The notes beneath the pieces were generated by a model that ran no database searches, was not told the DNA's origin, and saw nothing but the letters and a program-made list of their open reading frames with translations. From Marinibacterium sp050389775 (GTDB lineage: Bacteria; Pseudomonadota; Alphaproteobacteria; Rhodobacterales; Rhodobacteraceae): a stretch of DNA of 64,000 nucleotides. The position numbers and the translations under genes were made by a program. Numbering within the stretch: position 1 is the first letter of the stretch; each line of letters begins with the position of its first letter. Of this stretch, positions 26,734-34,488 are shown one piece after another. The DNA lies in assembly GCF_050389775.1 (NCBI RefSeq), contig NZ_CP177144.1:930001-994000 (forward strand). Reading direction: 5' to 3'.

Positions 26734-28011
26734 ATGACTCTTCTCAAAAAGACCCTTCTGGGTGCCGCCGTGGCCGGCGCCGCCGTTCCGGCCCTGGCAC
26801 AGGAAGACACCATCAAGGTCGGTGTGCTGCACTCGCTGTCCGGCACCATGGCCATTTCCGAGACGACGCTGAAGGACACCGTCCTGATGATGATCGACGA
26901 ACAGAACGCCAAGGGCGGCCTGCTGGGCAAACAGCTGGAAGCCGTTGTCGTCGACCCGGCGTCCGACTGGCCGCTCTTTGCCGAAAAGGCCCGCGAGCTG
27001 CTGACCGTGCAGGAAGTCGACGTGATGTTCGGCTGCTGGACCTCGGTGTCGCGGAAATCGGTGCTGCCGGTGATCGAGGAATTGAACGGCCTGCTGTTCT
27101 ACCCGGTGCAATACGAAGGCGAGGAATCGTCGAAAAACGTGTTCTACACCGGCGCGGCCCCCAACCAGCAGGCGATTCCGGCGACGGATTACTTCCTGGA
27201 CGAGCTGGGCGTCGAGAAATTCGCGCTGCTGGGCACTGACTATGTCTACCCGCGCACGACCAACAACATCCTCGAAGCCTACCTGCAGGACAAGGGCATC
27301 CCGGCCGAGGACATCTTTGTCAACTACACGCCCTTCGGCCATTCCGACTGGTCCAAGATCGTGGCTGATGTCGTGGCGCTTGGCGCCGACGGCAAGAAGG
27401 TCGGCGTGATCTCGACGATCAACGGCGACGCCAACATCGGCTTCTACAAGGAACTCGCCGCGGCCGGCATCTCGGCCGACGACATTCCCGTCGTGGCCTT
27501 CTCGGTCGGCGAAGAGGAACTGTCGGGCCTGGACACGACCAACCTGGTCGGTCACCTGGCGGCCTGGAACTACTTCCAGTCGGCTGAATCGGAAGAGAAC
27601 GACGCATTTGTCGCCGCCTGGAAAGAGCGGATGGGCGAAGAGCGCGTGACCAACGACCCGATGGAAGCCACCGTCATCGGCTTTGAACTCTGGGCCAAGG
27701 CCGTCGAGGAGGCCGGCACCACCGAGGTCGACGCCGTGTCCGACGCGATCATCGGCATGGAAGTGCCGAACCTGACCGGCGGCACCGCGACCATGCTGCC
27801 GAACCACCACCTGTCCAAGCCCGTGCTGATCGGCGAGATCACCGAGGACGGCCAGTTCGACATCATCAGCCAGACCGAAGAAGTGCCGGGCGACGCCTGG
27901 ACCGATTTCCTGCCGGAATCGGCCGTGCTGAAGTCGGATTGGAAGGAACTGGGCTGCGGCATGTACAACACCGACACCGAAAGCTGCGTGCAGCTGAAAT
28001 CGAACTACTGA
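26734..28011 (+). CDS. urtA: Urea ABC transporter substrate-binding protein
   Basis: A 425-residue periplasmic urea-binding protein. The signal peptide is residues 1-22 (KTLLGAAVAGAAVPALAQ). The mature protein begins EDTIKVGVLHSLSGTMAISE, with GGLLGKQLEAVVVDPASDW and FGCWTSVSRKSVLPVIEE, all characteristic of UrtA. The urtBCDE genes follow in order. A 12-bp stem-loop lies immediately after the stop. Uptake is usually induced under nitrogen limitation. No urease genes are in this window. Confidence 0.96.
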   Translation: MTLLKKTLLGAAVAGAAVPALAQEDTIKVGVLHSLSGTMAISETTLKDTVLMMIDEQNAKGGLLGKQLEAVVVDPASDWPLFAEKARELLTVQEVDVMFGCWTSVSRKSVLPVIEELNGLLFYPVQYEGEESSKNVFYTGAAPNQQAIPATDYFLDELGVEKFALLGTDYVYPRTTNNILEAYLQDKGIPAEDIFVNYTPFGHSDWSKIVADVVALGADGKKVGVISTINGDANIGFYKELAAAGISADDIPVVAFSVGEEELSGLDTTNLVGHLAAWNYFQSAESEENDAFVAAWKERMGEERVTNDPMEATVIGFELWAKAVEEAGTTEVDAVSDAIIGMEVPNLTGGTATMLPNHHLSKPVLIGEITEDGQFDIISQTEEVPGDAWTDFLPESAVLKSDWKELGCGMYNTDTESCVQLKSNY

Positions 28012-28029
28012 GCCCCGCTCGGAAGATCG

Positions 28030-28060
28030 GGGGACGAGGCGGCATGCTCGCCTCGTCCCC
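28030..28060 (+). other. Intercistronic stem-loop after urtA
   Basis: A perfect 12-bp stem (GGGGACGAGGCG at 28030-28041 with CGCCTCGTCCCC at 28049-28060) and 7-nt loop lie 19 nt after the urtA stop, with no T-tract. Position and form match the hairpins after smoE and frcB, suggesting protection of the binding-protein message. Confidence 0.75.
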
Positions 28061-28111
28061 ACCCAAGACCCTCGATACCTCCCTCCCCGTCATCCCGGGA
28101 CGCCTTGCCTC

Positions 28112-30055
28112 ATGCTCAGAACCCTGGTCACCGGCCTGTTCCTGCTTCTTGCCGCGCTGCCTGCCGCGGCGCAGACCCTGCAGGACGTGCTTCAGCAGCA
28201 CCGGCCCGATATCGAGAAGGCCTCGCGCCGGACGATCGAACCCGTGCTGGCCGACATCATTGCCACCGACCTGCCCGAGGTGCAGCTATTCCTGGAACGC
28301 TGGGAGGCGCGCGACGTCTGGCAGGATGACGAGACCGCGCTGTTTCATTTCGTCGAGATCGATGGCGACACCTATGCGCTGATCGACATTTCGACCGGCG
28401 AGGTCGTGGCCGAGAAGACCAAGAGCGAGCTGTCGCAGCTGAGGCCGAATTCGGGTGTGCGCGGGGTGATTGCCGCGGCGCTGGTGCAGTTCCAGCTGGG
28501 CGATCCCGATCCCGACCGGCGGATGGACGCGCTGGCGGCGATCCAGCGCGATGCCGAGCCGAGCCACCTGGCGCCGCTGCGCGCCTCGATCGACGACGAG
28601 CCCGACCTGGTGATCAAGGCCCGCAAGATCGAGCTGGAACGTCTGCTGACCGCGGCCTTCGGCACCGACACGGCGGCGCGGGTCGAGGCGATCGGCGACC
28701 TGTCGACTTCGATCTCGCTGGAGACGCGCGCGGCGCTGAACCCGCTGCTGAACACCCGGCCGATGCTGGCCGATGCGGTGCCCGACGGCGCCAACGTGGC
28801 CGGCCCGATCACGCCCGGCTCGCCTGAGCTGAGCGTCGAGGCGGCCTATGACATGATGATCGACGCGGGCCTGGCCCAGCCGATCCCCGATGCCGCCACG
28901 CGCAAGGCCGCGCTGGTGGCCAATATCACCGACGGGGCGGTGGCCGGCGTGCCGGTGGCCGAGCTGGACACGCAGGAGGCGCGCGACGCGGCCTATGTCC
29001 AACTGGCGGCCATGGCCGATGTGCCAGCCTGGACCCCCGGGGCGACCCACGACAGCATCGTGGGCGATGCCGATTTCGTCGCCGTCTATACCGAGCCCGA
29101 CGCCGAGGTGACGCGGGCCGCGCGCAACGCGCTGGCCTCGATCTCGGCCCGGGTGGGGGCCAACCAGGTCTTTGACCTGGCGCTGGACGGGCTGTCGCTG
29201 GCGTCGATCTATTTCCTGGCGGCCATCGGCCTGGCGATCACCTTTGGCGTGATGCGGGTGATCAACATGGCCCATGGCGAGTTCATCATGATGGGCGCCT
29301 ACACGGGATATGTGCTGCAGCAGATCATTCCGAACAACACGGTGTCGATCCTGGTGGCGATCCCGATGGCCTTTGCGGTGACCTTTGCCGCCGGGGTGGC
29401 GATGGAGCGGCTGGTGATCCGGCATCTTTATTCGCGCCCGCTGGAGACGCTGCTGGCGACATTCGGCATTTCCATCGCGTTGCAGCAGATCGCCAAGAAC
29501 ATATTCGGCACGCAGGCGCGGCCGCTGACGGCGCCGGGCTGGCTCGATGGGGCCTGGGTGCTGAATGACGTGGTGGGGATCAGCTATATCCGCATCGCGA
29601 TCTTCGTGCTGGCGCTGATCTTCCTGGTGCTGCTGCTGCTGATCCTGAACCGGACGCGGCTGGGTCTGGAGGTGCGCGCGGTGACGCAGAACCCGCGCAT
29701 GGCGTCCTCGATGGGGATCAACCCGGACCGGATCAACATGCTGACCTTCGGGCTGGGCTCGGGCATTGCCGGGATCGCCGGGGTGGCGATCGGGCTTTAC
29801 GCGCAGGTGACGTCCGAGATGGGGCAGGCCTATATCGTGCAGAGCTTCATGACGGTCGTGGTCGGCGGCGTGGGGAACATCTGGGGTACGCTGCTGGGCG
29901 CGACGATGATCGGCTTCCTGCAAAAGGGGATCGAATGGTTCAACCCGTCCAACACGCTGGCGGCGCAGACCTACATGATCGTCTTCATCATCATCTTCAT
30001 CCAGTTCCGGCCGCGCGGGATCATCGCGCTCAAGGGTCGGGCGGCGGAGGCATGA
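28112..30055 (+). CDS. urtB: Urea ABC transporter permease UrtB
   Basis: A 647-residue protein. It has a signal peptide (LRTLVTGLFLLLAALPAAAQ), a periplasmic/soluble domain of about 330 residues typical of long UrtB proteins, then a LivH-type permease domain with about eight helices starting near residue 355 (SLASIYFLAAIGLAITFGVM). The conserved INMAHGEFIMMGAY segment and the cytoplasmic ALTQ/AVTQNPRMASSMGIN loop are present. It pairs with UrtC. A hairpin-rich repeat separates it from urtC. Confidence 0.95.
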   Translation: MLRTLVTGLFLLLAALPAAAQTLQDVLQQHRPDIEKASRRTIEPVLADIIATDLPEVQLFLERWEARDVWQDDETALFHFVEIDGDTYALIDISTGEVVAEKTKSELSQLRPNSGVRGVIAAALVQFQLGDPDPDRRMDALAAIQRDAEPSHLAPLRASIDDEPDLVIKARKIELERLLTAAFGTDTAARVEAIGDLSTSISLETRAALNPLLNTRPMLADAVPDGANVAGPITPGSPELSVEAAYDMMIDAGLAQPIPDAATRKAALVANITDGAVAGVPVAELDTQEARDAAYVQLAAMADVPAWTPGATHDSIVGDADFVAVYTEPDAEVTRAARNALASISARVGANQVFDLALDGLSLASIYFLAAIGLAITFGVMRVINMAHGEFIMMGAYTGYVLQQIIPNNTVSILVAIPMAFAVTFAAGVAMERLVIRHLYSRPLETLLATFGISIALQQIAKNIFGTQARPLTAPGWLDGAWVLNDVVGISYIRIAIFVLALIFLVLLLLILNRTRLGLEVRAVTQNPRMASSMGINPDRINMLTFGLGSGIAGIAGVAIGLYAQVTSEMGQAYIVQSFMTVVVGGVGNIWGTLLGATMIGFLQKGIEWFNPSNTLAAQTYMIVFIIIFIQFRPRGIIALKGRAAEA

Positions 30056-30083
30056 TGATGGGGCGTTGCGACGGAACCATGCT

Positions 30084-30150
30084 TGGGGGGGCGCTGCCCC
30101 CGTCCGCCGGGGGCGGACTCCCCCGAGGGTACTTGGGCCAAGAAGAAGAC
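30084..30150. repeat. Double-hairpin intergenic repeat, copy 1 (within the urt operon)
   Basis: Two adjacent hairpins, GGGGGC-GCT-GCCCCC (30087-30101) and GTCCGCC-GGG-GGCGGAC (30102-30118), are followed by TCCCCCGAGGGTACTTGGG and an AAGAAGAAG tail. The same layout in opposite orientation occurs at 57393-57456. Here it sits between urtB and urtC in the 127-bp gap of one operon. Confidence 0.8.
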
Positions 30151-30182
30151 AGGGCGTCGGCGCGGGCCGGGCGGAGGGGTGC

Positions 30183-31409
30183 ATGAGACAATCGGTATTC
30201 AGGCAGAACCCGTCGGTGGTGGTGTTCCTGGTGATCCTGGCGCTGTTTGCGCTGCTGGTGACCTTCGGGTCCGAGGCGGCGGGGGCGGGGTGGATTTCGA
30301 CGTCGTTCGTCAAGACCCTGGGCAAGACGCTGTGCCTGGCGATGGCGGCCGTGGCGATGGATATCGTCTGGGGCTACACCGGCATCCTGAGCCTGGGGCA
30401 TTTCGCGTTCTTCGGGCTGGGCGGCTACATGATCGGCATGTGGCTGATGTATGCGCGGACCGAGGCGATTGTCGCCGGGTCGCTGGCGCAGGCCGAGCTG
30501 CCGCCGACGGCTGGCGAGATTTCGGATGCGATTGCCACCCAGATCTTTGGCGTGGTGGGGGGAAGTGAATTCCCGGCGATCTGGCATTTTGCCGGGTCGC
30601 TGCCGATGCAGCTGCTGTTTGTCGTGCTGGTGCCGGGGGTGCTGGCGCTGGTCTTTGGCTGGCTGGCCTTCCGCAGCCGGGTGACGGGGGTGTACCTGTC
30701 GATCCTGACCCAGGCGATGACGCTGGCCCTGTCGCTGTACCTGTTCCAGAACGACAGCGGGCTGCGCGGGAACAACGGGCTGTCGGGGTTGCAGAACATT
30801 CCGGGGATCGAAGGGCGCGGGCAGGACGTGGTGTCGCTGTGGTTCTTCTGGGCCAGTGCCGTGGCGCTGGCGCTGACCTACATCGTCGGGGCCTTTGTCG
30901 TGTCGGGCAAGTTCGGCAACGTGATCCGGGGCATTCGCGACGACGAGGCGCGGGTGCGGTTCCTGGGCTATTCGGTCGAGGGCTACAAGCTGTTTGTCTT
31001 CACCCTGACGGCGGTGATCTGCGGCATTGCGGGTGCGCTGTATTATCCGCAGGCGGGGATCATCAACCCGGCTGAAATCGCGCCCATCGCGTCGATCTAC
31101 CTGGCGGTCTGGGTGGCCATCGGCGGGCGTGGGCGGCTTTACGGGGCGGTGATGGGGGCCTTTGTGGTGTCGCTGCTGTCGAGCTGGTTCACCGGGGGCG
31201 CGGCGCCCAATATCAACCTGGGCTTCTACACGATCGAATGGACGGAATGGTGGCTGGTGCTGCTGGGCCTGGGCTTTGTCCTGGTGACGCTTCTGGCGCC
31301 GAAAGGGCTGGGCGGGCTGGTGGACCTGGTCGCACGGCCCAAGGTCGATGACCGCCATGGCGCGGATTACGGGCCCGACAAGGGATCGAAGCGGGAGGTC
31401 GAGCAATGA
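30183..31409 (+). CDS. urtC: Urea ABC transporter permease UrtC
   Basis: A 408-residue LivM-type permease with about nine membrane helices. The start MRQSVFRQNPS is chosen because the frame upstream runs through the hairpin repeat. Landmarks are DIVWGYTGILSLGHFAFFGL (conserved first half), a variable loop near 95-130 and the cytoplasmic EAA-like segment GNVIRGIRDDEARVRFLGYS. Its stop overlaps the urtD start as ATGA. Confidence 0.95.
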   Translation: MRQSVFRQNPSVVVFLVILALFALLVTFGSEAAGAGWISTSFVKTLGKTLCLAMAAVAMDIVWGYTGILSLGHFAFFGLGGYMIGMWLMYARTEAIVAGSLAQAELPPTAGEISDAIATQIFGVVGGSEFPAIWHFAGSLPMQLLFVVLVPGVLALVFGWLAFRSRVTGVYLSILTQAMTLALSLYLFQNDSGLRGNNGLSGLQNIPGIEGRGQDVVSLWFFWASAVALALTYIVGAFVVSGKFGNVIRGIRDDEARVRFLGYSVEGYKLFVFTLTAVICGIAGALYYPQAGIINPAEIAPIASIYLAVWVAIGGRGRLYGAVMGAFVVSLLSSWFTGGAAPNINLGFYTIEWTEWWLVLLGLGFVLVTLLAPKGLGGLVDLVARPKVDDRHGADYGPDKGSKREVEQ

Positions 31410-32152
31410 GTGAACAGACCCTGCTTGAGGTCTCGGGCGTGTCGGTCAGCTTTGACGGGTTCAAGGCGATCAACAACCTGAGCTTCCAGATCGGCAAGGC
31501 CGAGCTGCGGGCGATCATCGGGCCGAATGGCGCGGGCAAGACGACCTTCATGGACATTGTCACCGGCAAGACGCGCCCCGACGAGGGCCGCGTGCTGTGG
31601 GGCGACAAGTCTGTGTCGCTGCTGTCGATGCGGGAAAGCGACATTGCCCAGGCCGGGGTGGGGCGCAAGTTCCAGCGGCCGACGGTCTTCGAGGACCAGA
31701 GTGTCGAGGACAACCTGGCCATGGCGCTGAAGAACGACCGCAAGCCCTGGGGCGTGCTGTTCTACAAGCGCACCGGCGGGGATACCGACCGCATCCGGGC
31801 GCTGGCCGAAGAGATCGGGCTGGCCGACCAGCTGGGCCGGACCAGCGGCGAGCTGAGCCATGGCCAGAAGCAATGGCTGGAGATCGGCATGTTGCTGGCG
31901 CAGGATCCGCAATTGCTGCTGGTGGACGAGCCGGCGGCGGGGATGAGCCCCGAGGAGCGGGACCATACCACCGAGATCCTCAAGGAAGCGGCGAAGACGC
32001 GGGCCGTCGTTGTTGTCGAGCATGACATGGATTTCGTGCGGAAACTCAATTGCAAGGTGACGGTGCTGCACGAAGGCTCGGTGCTGGCCGAGGGCAGCCT
32101 GGATCACGTGACCTCCAACCAGGAGGTGATCGATGTCTACCTTGGGCGCTGA
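31406..32152 (+). CDS. urtD: Urea ABC transporter ATP-binding protein UrtD
   Basis: A 248-residue LivG-type ATPase. Walker A is GPNGAGKTT, the signature is ELSHGQKQWLEIGMLL (SHGQ in place of SGGQ, normal for UrtD), Walker B is LLLVDEPAAGMS, and the switch His is in VVEHDMDFV. The start overlaps urtC by 4 nt and the stop precedes urtE by 15 nt. Confidence 0.96.
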   Translation: MSEQTLLEVSGVSVSFDGFKAINNLSFQIGKAELRAIIGPNGAGKTTFMDIVTGKTRPDEGRVLWGDKSVSLLSMRESDIAQAGVGRKFQRPTVFEDQSVEDNLAMALKNDRKPWGVLFYKRTGGDTDRIRALAEEIGLADQLGRTSGELSHGQKQWLEIGMLLAQDPQLLLVDEPAAGMSPEERDHTTEILKEAAKTRAVVVVEHDMDFVRKLNCKVTVLHEGSVLAEGSLDHVTSNQEVIDVYLGR

Positions 32153-32167
32153 GCGGGGAGAGCCGTG

Positions 32168-32863
32168 ATGCTCGATGTAAAGAACCTGACGCTTCATTAC
32201 GGGCAGAGCCAGATCCTTTACGACGTGAGCCTGCAAGCCGCGGCGGGGCAGATCACCTGCCTGATGGGGACCAATGGCGTGGGCAAGACATCGCTGCTGA
32301 AGGCCATTGCCGGAGTGCACCCGCGCTCGGGCGGGTCGGTGGCGCTGGATGGCGAGACACTGGGCGTCGTGCCCAGCCATGTGCTGGCCCGTAAAGGCAT
32401 CGCCTATGTGCCCCAGGGGCGCGAGATCTTCCCGCTGATGACCGTGCGGGAGAACCTGGAAAGCGGCTTTGGCTGCCTGCCGGCGGATCAGCATGTCGTG
32501 CCCGAGCAGATCTATGAATTGTTCCCGGTCCTCAAGGAGATGCAGAACCGGCGGGGCGGCGACCTGTCGGGCGGGCAACAGCAGCAGCTGGCCATCGGCC
32601 GGGCGCTGATCATCAAGCCGAAACTGCTGCTGCTGGACGAGCCGACCGAGGGCATCCAGCCCAACATCATCCAGCAGATCGGCCGGGTCATCGAATACCT
32701 GCGCGACCAGGGCGGCATGGCCATCCTGCTGGTCGAGCAATATTTCGATTTCGCCTATGGGCTGGCCGATGAATTCTATGCCCTGCGCCGGGGATCTGTG
32801 GTCCTGAGCGGGGCCAAGGACGAGGTCGGGCGGGCGGCGATGCTGGAGGCCGTTTCGGTCTGA
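32168..32863 (+). CDS. urtE: Urea ABC transporter ATP-binding protein UrtE
   Basis: A 231-residue LivF-type ATPase. Walker A is GTNGVGKTS, the signature is LSGGQQQQLAIGRAL, Walker B is LLLLDEPTEGIQ (the EGIQPNII extension is typical of UrtE), and the switch His is replaced by Gln in LLVEQYFDFA, as usual in this subfamily. ATG at 32168 is directly preceded by an in-frame GTG at 32165, and a GGGGAGAG ribosome site serves either. It is the last gene of urtABCDE. Confidence 0.95.
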   Translation: MLDVKNLTLHYGQSQILYDVSLQAAAGQITCLMGTNGVGKTSLLKAIAGVHPRSGGSVALDGETLGVVPSHVLARKGIAYVPQGREIFPLMTVRENLESGFGCLPADQHVVPEQIYELFPVLKEMQNRRGGDLSGGQQQQLAIGRALIIKPKLLLLDEPTEGIQPNIIQQIGRVIEYLRDQGGMAILLVEQYFDFAYGLADEFYALRRGSVVLSGAKDEVGRAAMLEAVSV

Positions 32864-33336
32864 TCCGCCGGCCAGCGCGTGGTTTGCGGGCATGACATGG
32901 GCGTCGCTTCGCGCATGTCGGCAATAAGACGCCGATGCAATGTGACAGGCCAGGCCCGGTGCGGGCCGGGACAGCCGGCGGGCAAATGCGCCCGGATGAC
33001 GGCCTGCGGCCGCGGGTGATCCGGTGAGCCGGGCGGCGGCAATTCCCGCGCCGCGGGTGAAATATTAACCTTTATGAACGCCTTGCGGGGCATGGGGCGG
33101 CCGCGAACGGGGCCGGACGACGGCCCGGGGCAGGGGGCGGCGGCGCCGGCCTGACGCCCGTTCGCGTCAGGCGGTGGCATGGCCCGGCGGGGCCCTGTCA
33201 TTGCGGTTTCGTGTTCAACCGGCGGCGGGCTCAAAAATATTCGACGGAACCGGACCGCATTCGACATAGTTAACCGAGAAGCGGCCGAGCTGTGAGCATC
33301 GGCCCGCAAGTTTCGGTTTCCAACTGGGAGTTTCCA
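32864..33336. other. Intergenic region between urtE and the outer-membrane protein gene
   Basis: About 470 bp. A hairpin with arms 32894-32903 and 32910-32919 (GACATG/CATGTC ends, one central mismatch) lies 30 nt after urtE and may end the operon, although it has no T-tract. The middle is GC-rich filler. The AT-richer stretches near 33058-33075 and 33230-33280 probably hold the promoter of the next gene. No coding frame is supported. Confidence 0.5.
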
Positions 33337-33906
33337 ATGAAACGCATCCTCCTCAGCTCCGCCATCATTGCGGCAACCTTCTCTTCGGCTGCCATGGCCG
33401 GCGACTGGACCGGCTGGTATGCCGGTGGCCAGGTCGGCTATTCCTACGGCGAGTTCGATCTGTCCAGCGTCGCCAACCCGGGCAATTTCGACGCCGACGG
33501 CGTGATCGGCGGTATCATGGGCGGGTATCTGTACGACTACGGTGACTGGGTCGCCGGTGTCGAAGTGCAATACGACTTCTCGGACATCAGCTTCAACGAG
33601 GCCACCGGCTCGGGCTCGTTCGACGGCATCGCCCGGGTCAAGGCCCGCGCCGGCCGCGACTTTGGCAACGCGCTGGGCTTCATCAGCGTCGGTGTCGCCT
33701 ACACCAACTTCGACGGCCTGTCCGGCGTGACCGACATCGATTTCGATGACCCGGGTGTCATCGCCGGTCTGGGCTATGAATACGCGATCAACGAGAACTG
33801 GGTCGTCGGTGGCGAATACATGTGGCACCAGTTCCTCGACTTCGGTGGCGACGGCAACGACGTGACCTTCAACACGCTTCACGTCCGCGCGTCCTACCGG
33901 TTCTGA
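33337..33906 (+). CDS. Small outer-membrane beta-barrel protein (porin-like)
   Basis: A 189-residue exported protein. The signal peptide is residues 1-21 (KRILLSSAIIAATFSSAAMA). The mature part begins GDWTGWYAGGQVGYSYGEF and alternates aromatic/Gly strands, closing with the C-terminal Phe signature VRASYRF that targets beta-barrels to the outer membrane. The size predicts eight strands, like Omp25/Omp31-type or OmpW/OmpX-like barrels. A GGGAG ribosome site precedes ATG 33337; the in-frame upstream start would spoil the signal peptide. It has its own transcription unit between urt and the polyketide cluster. Confidence 0.85.
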   Translation: MKRILLSSAIIAATFSSAAMAGDWTGWYAGGQVGYSYGEFDLSSVANPGNFDADGVIGGIMGGYLYDYGDWVAGVEVQYDFSDISFNEATGSGSFDGIARVKARAGRDFGNALGFISVGVAYTNFDGLSGVTDIDFDDPGVIAGLGYEYAINENWVVGGEYMWHQFLDFGGDGNDVTFNTLHVRASYRF

Positions 33907-34488
33907 CCGGCAGGACGTCCAAGATCAGGGTGGGGGCAGCCAGCGGTCCGGCTGGCCCCGCCCGCTTCCGGTCCGGTCCTTTCCAGGCAGCCTATTTGAT
34001 GCGCCCCAGAAAGGACCAAACGACGCCGGAATTGTTTGTATGCGAATAAATTTCCCTGCCCGATTGCCGGTGTCCGGCGTCGGGATTTCGGCATTTCCGG
34101 ATCACGGAAATGTACGAATACCGGCCCATCCGGGCCCGCGTTCCCCCCGATCACCAGCCATTTGACAGGCCAAAAGGGCCCGAAACCCGCGCGCCCCGAC
34201 TGTGCCTTGTGCGACAGAAATGGTCTTCGATTCGGGAAAAATTGTGCCGAAATGAACAATATATAGGCCAAAAACGCACCTGTGGTTGCATTTTGATACC
34301 ATCTACGCACTTTTTACGGTGGTGAGGCCGCTGCAGTCGCGAAAAGGTGACGTCGCGCGAACTGCAGCCTTGCACGGCATCCCGCATCGCAGCATATTCG
34401 AGTGGTTTTCGGACCTTCGGTTGGGCGGGACCGCGCTCATCACTGAATTGGCCCTCCGGGGGTCCATGAATTGGTAGATTAGAAAAGA
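33907..34488. other. Regulatory region upstream of the polyketide cluster
   Basis: About 580 bp with lower GC than the flanking genes, including AT-rich stretches at 34240-34320 and 34470-34500. A possible factor-independent hairpin (GCCAGC/GCTGGC, about 33937-33955) ends the upstream gene. The inverted repeat at 34330-34368 is the most prominent signal. A 63-codon frame (34286-34477) is open but unrecognised. Confidence 0.55.
34330..34368. promoter_or_regulatory. Inverted repeat upstream of the polyketide synthase
   Basis: GCTGCAGT-CGCG (34330-34341) and CGCGA-ACTGCAGC (34356-34368) form an inverted repeat with one bulged base and a 14-nt spacer, 120-160 bp upstream of the PKS start. It could be a regulator site or a leader hairpin. 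Confidence 0.4.

Noticed and set aside
28286..30325. Minus-strand frame of 679 codons opposite urtB
   Set aside because: Same GC-bias shadow effect; urtB is unambiguous on the plus strand.
34286..34477. 63-codon frame just ahead of the PKS with a helix-turn-helix-like stretch
   Set aside because: Too short and without a family match. The weak similarity to transposase N-termini (alternating HGIP and Trp) is not enough, and the inverted repeat lies inside it.
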